Origin: VAZQ01 sp963841105
GTDB taxonomy: Bacteria; Pseudomonadota; Alphaproteobacteria; Rhizobiales; Xanthobacteraceae
Assembly (NCBI GenBank): GCA_963841105.1
Contig: CAWJCB010000030.1
Coordinates: forward strand, 290,684 to 354,683
Length of the DNA: 64,000 nt
Direction: 5' to 3'
Position 1 is the first letter of the stretch; each line of letters starts with the position of its first letter. The notes below the pieces were generated by a model. That model ran no database searches. It had not been told where the DNA came from and was given only the letters and a program-made list of their open reading frames with translations. The translations under genes and the position numbers were made by a program. Below are positions 26,455 to 35,751 of this stretch, one piece after another.

Positions 26455-28041
26455 GTGATCAGAGCATCAATTGCCGGCGCCATCGCCATTGCGAGCGCAG
26501 CCGGCATTTCCGGGCAGCCTGCATTCGGCCAGGACGAATCGGATCAACGCCTCGGCAGAGTGCACTTTGAGACGTCGTGCAGCGAGGCGGCGCAACGGCG
26601 TTTCGATCGCGGCATGAGATACCAGCACTCGTTCTGGTATCGAGAGTCAAAAGCCATCTTTGAGGACGTTTTGAGCGCCGATCCTGGATGCGCGATCGCG
26701 CAGTGGGGCATTGCGCTCAGCCTCCTTAACAATCCGCATGCCCCGCCGCCGCCGGAGAACCTCCCTGTCGGTCTCGCCGCCCTCGAGAAAGGCAAATCAA
26801 TCGGCGCCAAAACGCAACGGGAGCGCGACTATATCGATGCGCTTCTCGTATTCTACAGAGATTACGACAAAATCGACCATCGCACGCGCGTTCAGGCCTA
26901 TCTCAAGGCCATGGAAGCGTTGGCCGAACGATACCCAAGCGACGACGAAGCCCAGATCGAGTACGCCATCACCTTGAATGTCGCCGCCTCGCCTGCCGAT
27001 AAGACCTACGCCAATCAGCTCAAGGGCGCGGCGATTCTGGAGCCTCTCTTCAAGCGCCAGCCACAGCACCCGGGCGTCGCTCACTACTTGATCCATCTCT
27101 ACGACTATCCGCCGATCGCGGAGAGGGGACTGGATGCCGCAAAACGCTACGCGGCAATCGCGCCGTCGGCGCCGCACGCCCAGCACATGCCCTCGCACAT
27201 CTTCACGCGCGTCGGTTACTGGAAGGAGTCAATTGCATCCAACATCGCATCCTTGCGTGCGGCAAAGGCCGACAAGGAATGGGACGATGGCATGCATGGG
27301 ATGGACTATCTGGTCTACGCACACCTGCAGCTGGGGCAGGACAAGGCGGCTCGCGGCGTCGTCGATGAGATGCTGGCAACCGAAGGTTACAAGCGCTTCG
27401 CCGGGTACTATGCGCGCGCCGCCAGCCAGGCGCGCTACGTGGTAGAGCGCGGCGACTGGAAAGGCGCGGCCGAGCTGCAGGTCCAGCCAAGCCCAATCGC
27501 TTACGCAGATGCGGTGACGCATTTCGCTCGCGCGCTCGGTGCTGCGCGCTCCGGCCAGCCCGAAGCCGCCAAGGCCGACATCGCCAAGCTTGCGGAGCTT
27601 CGCGACAAGCTGCGCGAGGCCAAGGACGCGTATTGGTCGGACATCGTCGATATTCAGCGGGAGGTGGCGACTGCCTGGATGCTCTACGCGCAAGGCAAAT
27701 ACGATGATGCCTTGGCAACCATGAGTGCGGCCGCCGACAGGGAAAACAAGACCGAGAAGCACCCGGTGACCCCGGGACCGCTGGCGCCTGCGCGCGAGCT
27801 CTATGGGGCGATGCTGCTGGATCGCGGCATGGCGAAGGAGGCGTCGGCTGCCTTCGAAGCGACCCTGAAAAAGGAGCCACACCGGCTGGGTGCGACGATC
27901 GGCGCAGCCAAAGCCGCGGAGAAGCTCGGCGATGCTGCGCAGACGCAGAAATACTACGCCGACGTTGTCGCCCTCACGGAGAGCGCGGATCCCGTCAGAC
28001 CGGAGATCGCGGAGGCGAGGACGTTCGTGGCAAAAAGATAG
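26455..28041 (+). CDS. Secreted TPR-repeat protein
   Basis: 528 residues from a GTG start preceded by GAGGAG. A signal peptide (IAGAIAIASAAGISGQPAFGQ) is followed by a series of tetratricopeptide-like helical repeats (for example FDRGMRYQHSFWYRESKAIFEDVLSADPGCAIAQWGIA, RELYGAMLLDRGMAKEASAAFEATLKKEPHRLGATIGAAKAAEKLGD). The central block HPGVAHYLIHLYDYPPIAERGLDAA and APHAQHMPSHIFTRVGYWKESIASN is strongly patterned with conserved His residues and could bind metal or ligand. Similar proteins are widespread and have no established function. Exported to the periplasm or cell surface. Confidence 0.8.
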   Translation: MIRASIAGAIAIASAAGISGQPAFGQDESDQRLGRVHFETSCSEAAQRRFDRGMRYQHSFWYRESKAIFEDVLSADPGCAIAQWGIALSLLNNPHAPPPPENLPVGLAALEKGKSIGAKTQRERDYIDALLVFYRDYDKIDHRTRVQAYLKAMEALAERYPSDDEAQIEYAITLNVAASPADKTYANQLKGAAILEPLFKRQPQHPGVAHYLIHLYDYPPIAERGLDAAKRYAAIAPSAPHAQHMPSHIFTRVGYWKESIASNIASLRAAKADKEWDDGMHGMDYLVYAHLQLGQDKAARGVVDEMLATEGYKRFAGYYARAASQARYVVERGDWKGAAELQVQPSPIAYADAVTHFARALGAARSGQPEAAKADIAKLAELRDKLREAKDAYWSDIVDIQREVATAWMLYAQGKYDDALATMSAAADRENKTEKHPVTPGPLAPARELYGAMLLDRGMAKEASAAFEATLKKEPHRLGATIGAAKAAEKLGDAAQTQKYYADVVALTESADPVRPEIAEARTFVAKR

Positions 28042-28044
28042 TAT

Positions 28045-29676
28045 TCACGCAGACTCGGTCGCTCGCCGCGGATGGTCCACCCGGCGCAGGAGAAACGCGA
28101 CGGCGACCATCACGAATGCGAAAATTGCGTAATAACGGAACACATCGATGTAAGCGAGAATGCTGGCCTGTTGGTCGATCGTCTGGGCAATAAGACCGAT
28201 CGCCTGGCGTTGGGCGTCCAGCATCGAGCTTCCCTGTGCCATCATGTTCTCGACAATGTGCCGCGTGGCCTCCTGATAGGGCAGCGAGGATGGCATGACA
28301 TGCTCGCTCAGGTTCGCGTGATAAACCTGCGACCTGCGGGTTAGTTCAGTAGCCGCGATGGAGACGCCGATGCTGCCGCCGAGATTGCGCGCGACATTTA
28401 TAAGAGCGGAAGCCTGATTTGTCTGTTCGGGGGCAAGCCCGGCGTAAGATGCCGTGCTGATCGGGATGAACAGGAACGGCAGTCCCACCATCTGATAGAT
28501 GCGCGACCAGGCGAAGAAGCTGAAATCGGCATTGGGGGCAAGCGATGTCATATGCCACATGGCGAGCGCGATGACCAGCATGCCGGCGGCTATCAAATAC
28601 TTCGGCTGCGCAGAGCCCCCCACTTTCCCCGCAACAGGCATCAAGACCAGCATGGCGAAGCCGCCGGGCATCAGGGCAAGGCCGGAAAGCGTCGCCGTGT
28701 ATCCAAAGCTGGTCTGCAAGAGTTGCGGCAGGATCTGCGTCGAGCCGAAGAGCACGGCGCCGACAGCCATCATTGCCAGGAATGAGATGCCGAACTGTCG
28801 TCGAAAAAGCAGGCGAACCTCGACGATAGGGTCTTTGCGCGTGAGCTCCCAGGGAAAGAAAGCCAGCGCTGAGAGGGCTGAGATCACGGCGAAGGTGACG
28901 ATGAAGCTTGAGTGAAACCAGTCTTCCCGCTGCCCCTTGTCGAGAACGATCTCCAACGAGCCGAGCCAGAGCGCTACCAGGAAAAAACCAAGATAATCGA
29001 CCTTGAGTCCGCCCCGCAGGCGGTCCCTTCGTTCCTTCTCGAGTATTTCTGGTTCGACCAGCAGCCATTGCACGAGCGCAAGCGACAAGATGCCGACCGG
29101 CACATTGATGAAGAAGATCCAGTGCCATGAGAAATTATCGGTGATCCAACCACCCAGAGTGGGCCCGATGGTCGGCGCGATGATGACCGCCACGCCGTAG
29201 AGAGCAAAGGCCTGCGCGCGCTTTTCCGGCGGAAAGGTATCGGCGAGAATTGCCTGCTCGCTCGGCGCCATGCCGCCGCCGCCCAATCCTTGCAGGATGC
29301 GAAAGAAGATAAGCATGGGTAAGCTCGTTGCCAGCCCGCACAGCAACGAGCTCACCGTGAAGACGGCGACGCAAAGCATATAGAACCGCTTACGACCGAT
29401 TACCCCCGACAGCCAGCCGCTGACGGGAAGGATGACGGCGTTGGCAATCAGATATGTCGTTATGACCCATGTGCTCTCATCGACGCCGGCGGCGAGACTG
29501 CCGGCAATGTGGCGCAGCGCGACGTTGGCGATCGATGTATCGAGCACCAGCATGAAGGTCGCGATGGACACCACGACCGCAATCAGCCAGGGGCTGCGCT
29601 CGCCGGCCGCCGATCGGCTTTGTCCTTCGTACGGTTGATCCTCGTGTCTATTGACCATCAAACGCTCATCGGACAC
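28045..29676 (-). CDS. DHA2-family MFS multidrug efflux permease (EmrB-like)
   Basis: 543 residues with 14 predicted transmembrane segments. Family motifs visible: MLVLDTSIANVALRHIAGSL (segment 1), WVITTYLIANAVILPVSGWLSGVIGRKRFYM (motif A), RILQGLGGGGMAPSEQAILADTFPPEKRAQAFALYGVAVIIAPTIGPTLGGWI (motif C, drug/proton antiporters), and NLGGSIGVSIAATEL near the C-terminus. It exports drugs or hydrophobic compounds with a membrane-fusion partner. The HlyD-like gene just upstream on the same strand ends directly before this ATG, so the two form an emrAB-type operon. No substrate evidence is present. Confidence 0.9.
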   Translation of the reverse strand: MSDERLMVNRHEDQPYEGQSRSAAGERSPWLIAVVVSIATFMLVLDTSIANVALRHIAGSLAAGVDESTWVITTYLIANAVILPVSGWLSGVIGRKRFYMLCVAVFTVSSLLCGLATSLPMLIFFRILQGLGGGGMAPSEQAILADTFPPEKRAQAFALYGVAVIIAPTIGPTLGGWITDNFSWHWIFFINVPVGILSLALVQWLLVEPEILEKERRDRLRGGLKVDYLGFFLVALWLGSLEIVLDKGQREDWFHSSFIVTFAVISALSALAFFPWELTRKDPIVEVRLLFRRQFGISFLAMMAVGAVLFGSTQILPQLLQTSFGYTATLSGLALMPGGFAMLVLMPVAGKVGGSAQPKYLIAAGMLVIALAMWHMTSLAPNADFSFFAWSRIYQMVGLPFLFIPISTASYAGLAPEQTNQASALINVARNLGGSIGVSIAATELTRRSQVYHANLSEHVMPSSLPYQEATRHIVENMMAQGSSMLDAQRQAIGLIAQTIDQQASILAYIDVFRYYAIFAFVMVAVAFLLRRVDHPRRATESA

Positions 29677-30874
29677 TCATCGAACCTGCACCTGCGGCAC
29701 CACCGACATCCCCGGTCCGACATAAACGTCGGGTGTTTCTTCGAAGACAATCTTCACGGGTACCCGCTGAACAACCTTGACGTAGTTGCCGGTAGCGTTT
29801 TCCGGAGGCAGCAGACTGAACGCAGCGCCGCTGCCGGCTTGAATGCTGTCAACGTGTCCGTGAAAGACGCGGCCGGGATAGGCGTCGATGGTGATCGAAA
29901 CCGGTTGGCCCGGATGCATGTAGGTGAGCTGCGTCTCCTTGAAATTTGCGGTGATCCAGAGGTCCTGCGGGACGAACATCATGAGCGCCTGTCCGGGCTG
30001 CGCATAGGCGCCCTTGGCCGCCGACATCTTCGTCGTTCGTCCGTTCAGCGGCGCCCGGATTGTCGTGCGAGCAAGGTTTGCCTGAGCCTGGTCCTGCGCG
30101 GCGCGCGCCTGCTCCAATTGCGCGGCGCTCACGTCCTGCTGCGTTTTTAGGACCAGGATTCTGCTTTTCGGCCGCGATATAATTTGCCCGCGCCGCGGCG
30201 AGCGCCGCCTGTCGCTGCCGCAGATCGGATGCGGTTTGCTGGGCGCGCTGCGCCGTTCCTGCGCCCTTGCGCAACAGGTCCTGGGCGCGGTCGTCCTCCT
30301 CCTCCGCGAACTTGAACGCGGCCTGCGCCTCGTTGACCTGCTTTTGCGCCTGATCGACGCGCGCCTGCTGGGCTTCAATCTGGGCGCCAAGATTTTCGAT
30401 ATTGGCGTTCGCCTGGTCAACCTGCCCCTTGGCCTGCGCGAGCGCCGCCCGATAGTCGCGGTCGTCGAGCTTCGCCAGAACGGCGCCGGCCGCAACGAGT
30501 TGATTGTCGGTGACGGGAATGTCCACAATCGCCCCGCTGACCTGCGCGCTGATTTGCACGGAGTGGGCGTCGATGAAAGCATCATCAGTGGATTCGAACC
30601 GGCGGGCATCCAGCCACCAGATAATCCCAAGGATGATAAGGCCGGCCAACAGGGCCAGGAGGCCTGCAACCAAGTACGGATGCTGCCCCGCCAGAGCGCG
30701 GATTGATGATTTGCGCTTCTCCGGGCTTGATAAATTGTCGCCGTCAACCGGCGTTTTTCTTGCCCGCGGCGCGCGCTCGCGACGGGCATCGCGTTCCTGC
30801 ACCTCGGGCACAAACCCTGCGGCATCACCGGCGCGCCGGTCGGAAGGCAACATGACGCGAGACTGATGGGCCAA
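29677..30874 (-). pseudogene. HlyD/EmrA-family membrane fusion protein, frameshifted
   Basis: The first frame holds one transmembrane helix (VAGLLALLAGLIILGIIWWL), the lipoyl-like half VQISAQVSGAIVDIPVTDNQLVAAGAVLAKLD and a long coiled coil. The frame is lost near 30150, and the second half follows in another frame: TQQDVSAAQLEQARAAQDQAQANLARTTIRAPLNGRTTK, then GQALMMFVPQDLWITANFKETQLTYMHPGQPVSI and TGNYVKVVQRVPVKI, the canonical EmrA C-terminal part. All parts of the fusion protein are present, so this is a single-base-type shift. It would bridge the EmrB-like permease and an outer-membrane channel. The ATG at 30874 is the most upstream; 30853 is also possible. Confidence 0.8.
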
Positions 30875-31372
30875 AGCTGGAACCTGATTGCAAAGCCTGC
30901 AAAGCGCTAGGCGAGCCCGCCCCCTGACCCAATGTGGCAGCCAATTGAAAGTTCCGCTCGCGTGCGAGACATGGCCGAGCTGCGAAAAGATGCCACGCGG
31001 ATCACGCTGAGGTCTTGAGCGCGCAGCCCGGCGCCATGGTCCCTTGCCCGTGCCGCTCAGTGCTCAAGTCGAGGGGCAGCAGGCATTCCTACCTCTACCC
31101 GCCGATGAACGGCTGCCACCAACCGCGTCTTGGCTGCTTCATTTGGTAGGATTGAGTTTCAGTTTCTACTGAACCTCTTTGGCGGGGGCAGATAGATTTT
31201 AGCACTTTCTGGCCAAGTCGTTCAGGACGGCGAGCCCGAGCAGCATGAGGCCGCTTGCATCCATGCCTTGTTCGTGCCGATACTGTTGCAAAACAATTTC
31301 ACGCATCCCTGCGCATAGCAAAGCGCGCCGGCACCGCGTGCGAGCGCCGCCGGAGATTTCGAGAAGATCGTG
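30875..31372. other. Intergenic region between divergent genes
   Basis: About 500 bp between the EmrA-like gene and the TRAP binding-protein gene, read outward on both sides. A short inverted repeat TTCAGTTTCTACTGAA at 31158-31173 could be an operator. I see no gene, and I do not see a clear promoter pair. Confidence 0.3.
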
Positions 31373-32467
31373 ATGAAGCGCCGTCAATTCCTGACCGCAA
31401 CAGCAGCCGGCGCGAGCGCCGCCGTCAGTTCGGTCGCCATGCCCGCCATCGCTCAGTCGATGCCGCAGATCAAATGGAGGCTCGCCACGAGCTGGCCGAA
31501 GTCTCTCGATACGCTTTACGGTTCCTGCGACGTATTCGCCAAGCGCGTTGCTGAGATTACGGATAACAGGTTTCAAATTCAGGTCTTCGCTGCCGGCGAG
31601 ATCGTGCCGGGCCTGGCGGTGCTCGATACCGTGCAGAATCAAACTGTCGAGATCGGGAGCACCGCGACCTATTATTACTGGGGCAAGGATGCGGCGCTCG
31701 CCTTTGGCACTGCCGTGCCCTTTGGTCTCAACGCGCGGCAGATGGAGTCGTGGCTCGTGCATGGCGGCGGCAACGATCTCTTGCAGGACCTATTCGTCAA
31801 CTTCAATTGCTACGGCATCCCAATGGGGAACACCGGAGCCCAGATGGGCGGCTGGTTTCGCAAGGAGATAAACAAGGTCGAGGATTTGCAGGGCCTGAAA
31901 TTCCGGATCGGCGGTTTCGCCGGCACAGTCATCAGGAAGCTTGGCGTTGTGCCGCAGCTGCTAGCGGCCGGCGACATCTACACAGCGCTCGAAAAAGGCA
32001 CCATCGATGCGGTGGAGTGGATTGGACCAGCAGACGACGAAAAGCTCGGTTTCCAGAAAATCGCGAAATATTATTACTACCCCGCTTGGTGGGAGGGCGG
32101 TGCGAATGCCCACACTCTGGTCAACCTGGAGAAATGGAATGCGCTGCCCAAAGGCTACCAGGCCGTGCTGCTTGCGGCTGCACGTGACGCCGGTCACTGG
32201 ATGACGGGCAAATATGATGCCTCGAACCCGCCGGCATTGAAGCGGCTGCTTGCCGGAGGCGTGCTGTTACGCTCGTTTTCGCAGGAGATCATAGAAGCCT
32301 GCTATGAAGCCACGAAGGAGGTCTATGCGGAAACGTCTGAGACAAATCCCCGTTTCAAGAAGCTATATGAGAGTCTCGCTGCCTTCCGCGGCGACAGCTA
32401 TCTCTGGTGGCAGGTAGCTGAGATGGGTTTCGATAGCTTCCAGGTACGGTTGCGCTCGAGAATGTGA
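31373..32467 (+). CDS. TRAP transporter solute-binding protein (DctP family)
   Basis: 364 residues with a twin-arginine-type signal (MKRRQFLTATAAGASAAVSSVAMPAIAQ) and the DctP fold: WRLATSWPKSLDTLYGSCDVFAKRVAEITDNRFQIQVFAAGEI, the conserved LQGLKFRIGGFAGTVIRKLGVVPQLLAAGDIYTALEKGTIDAVEWIGPADDEKLGF, ending with RGDSYLWWQVAEMGFDSFQ. In this subgroup (mannitol/chloroaromatic-type names in databases) the conserved Arg contacts a carboxylate ligand. An in-frame GTG directly precedes the ATG. No DctQ or DctM membrane subunits lie beside it, so this is an orphan receptor. Confidence 0.9.
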   Translation: MKRRQFLTATAAGASAAVSSVAMPAIAQSMPQIKWRLATSWPKSLDTLYGSCDVFAKRVAEITDNRFQIQVFAAGEIVPGLAVLDTVQNQTVEIGSTATYYYWGKDAALAFGTAVPFGLNARQMESWLVHGGGNDLLQDLFVNFNCYGIPMGNTGAQMGGWFRKEINKVEDLQGLKFRIGGFAGTVIRKLGVVPQLLAAGDIYTALEKGTIDAVEWIGPADDEKLGFQKIAKYYYYPAWWEGGANAHTLVNLEKWNALPKGYQAVLLAAARDAGHWMTGKYDASNPPALKRLLAGGVLLRSFSQEIIEACYEATKEVYAETSETNPRFKKLYESLAAFRGDSYLWWQVAEMGFDSFQVRLRSRM

Positions 32468-32516
32468 AGACAACCATTCCGGCCCTGCTGGTGCTGACAA
32501 CGACAATATCAACTGA

Positions 32517-33889
32517 TCACCAAGGACGAGATACATCCGCGCCACGTCGTCCCCGTTTCACATGAGCGCCGCGTCGTTGCGGGATCAGTGCCTTGTGACT
32601 CCGGGTTCTCGCAGCGTAGTAGCCTATTCCGTGACCGACCTGGGCGAAGTTGAGCTCGGAGAAGTTGCCGAAGGGGCGATACAGGCGCAACAGCGGATAG
32701 ACCTCGCGGTCCCACCGGTCCTGATCCTCGTATTGCGAAAGCGCGAGGCCGGGTAATGTCCGCCCGGCATCCACAAACTCCTGCATGGCAGCGAGATGAG
32801 GGCGAGCCACAGCGCTGTTGCGCGCACGCCGGATGCCCTGCCGCGCGTATTGCCAGAACGGAGTGTCCCATCGCGATCCGCACGCATAGTGCCATGCGAG
32901 GAACAGCGAATCGCGGCAGACATAGGAAACTATCGCCCGGTTGAAGTCGTCGACCTCGCCGCGGTCGGCACAGCTGTCCGCCCCGTGCTCCACGATCCAG
33001 CGCTGGGCCGCGCGGACGTGCAAGATAGCGGCCCCGATTGCTGTCGCCTCAAGCGGCTCGAGGAAGCATGCCGCGTTCCCCCCCTGAAAGACCCGGCCAT
33101 CAAACATTCTGCGACGCAGGAAGTTTGGGAAGCTGAGCGCGCCACGGTCATTCCAGCCGGAAACCCCTTCCTCCTGCAGGAACGCCGTGAAGTCGGCTCG
33201 CGACCTCGGCATCGGAGCTGATGCGGGGATTGAAGATGTACCCGCAGGAAGTCCAGTCGCGAAGTGGAATTTGAAAGATCCATCCGTGGGGTCGTGCGGC
33301 GGCGCGGGTCGCTCCCGACAGCCGTTGCGGAGACAATCGCCGCAGGATCGCTCGCCCGGTGGGGATCCAGTCTATTTGGATGAGGTCCTTGGCGGCGGCG
33401 CCCGTTTGGTTCGAGAGCGAGGGGAAACCGCGTGCATCGAAAACGTAGTCGCAGGCATGCGCGCTGCCGTCGGCGAGCCGCACCCGCACCCCATCGGCGG
33501 ACGTGTGCAACTCCTCGAACTCGGGCATCCACCTGCTTGGCGCAAACATGCTCTGCAAGCACCCGGACTAGCTCGGCGGCATCGAAGTGATATCCGATCA
33601 ACCGTACCGGCTGAAACCGGTGCAGGAACTCAGACCCGGCGTTTCCCCATCCGTCAAAGCGAGTGCCTCTCTTCAGGGTCGCGCCGCAGCGCGCAGCCAA
33701 GTCGGGAAAGCCAAGTCCCGTGGTCTCTTCGAACCAGCCCGGGAAACGGGGGGTCGTACCCTCGCCCACACCGATTGTTGGAAGGTTCGTGTCGAAGATG
33801 TGCAACAACTGCGCCTGCGGCAAAGTCCGTGTGAAATGCGCGGCGGCTATAAAGCCGGCCGTACCGCCTCCCAGCACTGCGATCCTCAT
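32517..33889 (-). pseudogene. Flavin-dependent tryptophan-halogenase-like protein, two frameshifts
   Basis: The N-terminal frame starts MRIAVLGGGTAGFIAAAHFTRTL (FAD-binding GxGxxG) and has GVGEGTTP and ATLKRGTRFDGWG; the lysine aligns with the catalytic Lys that carries the chloramine in PrnA-type halogenases. After a shift near 33550 comes CDYVFDARGFPSLSNQTGAAA and HGWIFQIPLRDWTSCGYIFN, a variant of the halogenase WxWxIP motif with Phe replacing the second Trp. After a second shift near 33205 come FPNFLRRRMFDGRVFQGGNAACFLEPLEATAIGAAI and later YYAARTRSHKALIPQR. The overlap of its ATG with the end of the next-upstream FAD gene places it last in the RiPP operon. If the shifts are real it is dead; if they are indel errors it is a candidate tailoring enzyme. 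Confidence 0.75.
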
Positions 33890-35184
33890 ATCGCGAGCTC
33901 CTGCAGGCTTTCAGCCGGGCGGAGCAGATGCTGCACGGCCAGGAGCGCATGTGCGATCTCCGGTCGCGATGGAGCTGCCTCGTAGAGACGGCCGAGGTGG
34001 GCCCTATCGCGGGTGAGCAGCCGGCCATCGGGGTCGCGGCCGGTGGCGACTAGCCAAGGTTCGGCATTGAGTGACGCCAGCTCCTTCTGAATCTCGAAGC
34101 CAGATACTTCCCTGCCGCTTTTCAAAAACATCCTCAGAAGCACCACGCCGCGCGCGGTTGCCGTCATACCGAGCCCAAAGTATGGATCGAGCGTGCATAC
34201 CAAGTCTCCGATAGCGACCAAACCCGTGGGCCAATCCGTGAGGCGATCGTAGTGCATCATGCGATTGCAGGTGGGGCCAAAACGATGGATCGGGGACACG
34301 GGGCGCGCCCCGGCGAGGGCCTGTCGCAGCTCGCCTGCTCCAAGGCAGCTGATAAAGTCGAGGAACGCGCGATCGTCGGCGGGGAGCGGTTCGCCGGCAG
34401 GAGCCAACACGACGACGCCCCAGCGATCACCTTCCGCCCGCAACATCATGGCGGACCGAAGCGCAGTGCTCACGGCAGGGGCAATGGAAAGGCAGTGCCA
34501 GTCCGGCGCGACTTCCGGTTCGATGCGGAACCACCGCGATACATATTGCGTGCCGGAGGCGACCACGGTCTTATTCAGCTGCGATCCCAGGCCGCTCGAC
34601 AAGCGGGCAATCCAATGGGGCAGCGTCGAGAAAGCGCCGCTCGCATCCACGACCAAGTCGGCCAACAGGGTGCTGGTGCCGACACCGCGCCGGTCGGCCA
34701 TGCGAACGCCGATCACTCTCTCGCCGCGCGGACTACTGAGCAGCCCAACAACCTTTTGGCCCTCTCGCAGGTGCACTCTCGACTTGCCGGCGAGACCACG
34801 GCGCAGGACGTTCTCGAGAAGCGCGCGCGAGCAGGCATACGTGGTGATACCCGAAGGACTCCGGGGCAGCCACCCCGCGGAAAAGCGCAATGCGGCGTCC
34901 GCGGAAGCGTCGAAGGGATGGGCGCCGAGCGCGACCAGCTCCTCCCTCCAGCCAGGCATCAATTCATCGAAAGCGGCTGCTCCCGCCGCCATGAGCAGGT
35001 GAAGGCAGCGGCTCTGAGGCACGCCGCGGCGCGCCGCAGGCGCGCTGGACGCCAGATCAGGGGGATAGCCGAAGCGCTCGAGAATCGTGACCCGCTCAAA
35101 GCAATCAGCGAGGGCATGTGCGGCGAGCAAGCCGCCGATTCCCCCGCCAATGATCACTCCATGACCATGTGCAGGAATTGCCAC
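33886..35184 (-). CDS. FAD-dependent oxidoreductase (RiPP tailoring candidate)
   Basis: 432 residues with an N-terminal Rossmann FAD motif VIIGGGIGGLLAAHALAD, ERFGYPPD, a central strand-rich substrate domain (YACSRALLENVLRRGLAGKSRVHLREGQKVVGL), the VVDASGAFS motif and the C-terminal FAD-phosphate segment GLVAIGDLVCTLDPYFGLGMTATARGVVLL. The layout is that of geranylgeranyl-reductase/halogenase-type flavoproteins. It sits between the unknown 171-residue gene and the halogenase-like gene, overlapping the latter by 4 nt. A function in the RiPP pathway, such as azoline oxidation or a hydroxylation, is inferred from context only. Confidence 0.8.
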   Translation of the reverse strand: MAIPAHGHGVIIGGGIGGLLAAHALADCFERVTILERFGYPPDLASSAPAARRGVPQSRCLHLLMAAGAAAFDELMPGWREELVALGAHPFDASADAALRFSAGWLPRSPSGITTYACSRALLENVLRRGLAGKSRVHLREGQKVVGLLSSPRGERVIGVRMADRRGVGTSTLLADLVVDASGAFSTLPHWIARLSSGLGSQLNKTVVASGTQYVSRWFRIEPEVAPDWHCLSIAPAVSTALRSAMMLRAEGDRWGVVVLAPAGEPLPADDRAFLDFISCLGAGELRQALAGARPVSPIHRFGPTCNRMMHYDRLTDWPTGLVAIGDLVCTLDPYFGLGMTATARGVVLLRMFLKSGREVSGFEIQKELASLNAEPWLVATGRDPDGRLLTRDRAHLGRLYEAAPSRPEIAHALLAVQHLLRPAESLQELAI

Positions 35185-35207
35185 GCTGAGTAAATTCAGA
35201 ACTAAAC

Positions 35208-35723
35208 CTAGAGATCGCGAATAAATTCTTTCGGAACATCATAGGAAAGGCGCGTGAGGGTCTGCGCGACGACCACCGCGATCTTGCCGTCTTTCACAAA
35301 TGGCCCCATGACGTGCCTTTCATTCGGGCTCGTGCAGTGGTGACTGTTATACCAATCGCCGCCAGACGTCAGCTGGAGATGGAAATGATAGACGTCCGGA
35401 CGGGTCTCGGCGCCGTTGAGGGTCACCGTGTCGGACTTGGCGTGGGATCGCTTGCGCTCAATGTGAAGATCGTAGTCAAGGGTAACCAACTTGGTAAGGG
35501 CCTCTCCATGAGGATGGTGTTTCAATAACGTCTGCTTCCGGCTCTCTTCATCCTGCCGGAAATGCATGAGGCTGTGACGCGTCTTCCAGCGCACGCCGAC
35601 GCGGCTAGGGACCGAGTGCAGGTACTCCCCTTCAGGGGTGTACATACTCGCTATCACGACCCACAAGCCGGTCATGATGTCATATGGCGTGGCGTAGTCG
35701 AAAGCAGAACTCGAAGAAGTCAT
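35208..35723 (-). CDS. Unknown protein in the RiPP operon
   Basis: 171 residues; I do not recognise the family. The ATG at 35723 has GGAGAAG at proper spacing and lies 29 nt after the cyclodehydratase stop. The N-terminus MTSSSSAFDYATPYDIMTGLWVV is followed by strand-rich, His/Lys-rich sequence (TRHSLMHFRQDEESRKQTLLKHHPHGEAL, YHFHLQLTSGGDWYNSHHCTSPNERHVMG) and VKDGKIAVVVAQTLTRLSY. The pattern of short strands with a Gly-Leu-Trp near the start is reminiscent of small lipocalin-like or nitrobindin-like barrels, so a cofactor- or product-binding role is possible; this is weak inference. Confidence 0.6.
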   Translation of the reverse strand: MTSSSSAFDYATPYDIMTGLWVVIASMYTPEGEYLHSVPSRVGVRWKTRHSLMHFRQDEESRKQTLLKHHPHGEALTKLVTLDYDLHIERKRSHAKSDTVTLNGAETRPDVYHFHLQLTSGGDWYNSHHCTSPNERHVMGPFVKDGKIAVVVAQTLTRLSYDVPKEFIRDL

Positions 35724-35751
35724 CGGATCTTCTCCATCACATGAGGGATGC

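Noticed and set aside
28045..30874. EmrAB-like pair as the exporter of the RiPP cluster
   Set aside because: It is 1.6 kb away beyond an unrelated, oppositely read TRAP gene, so there is no support for linkage.
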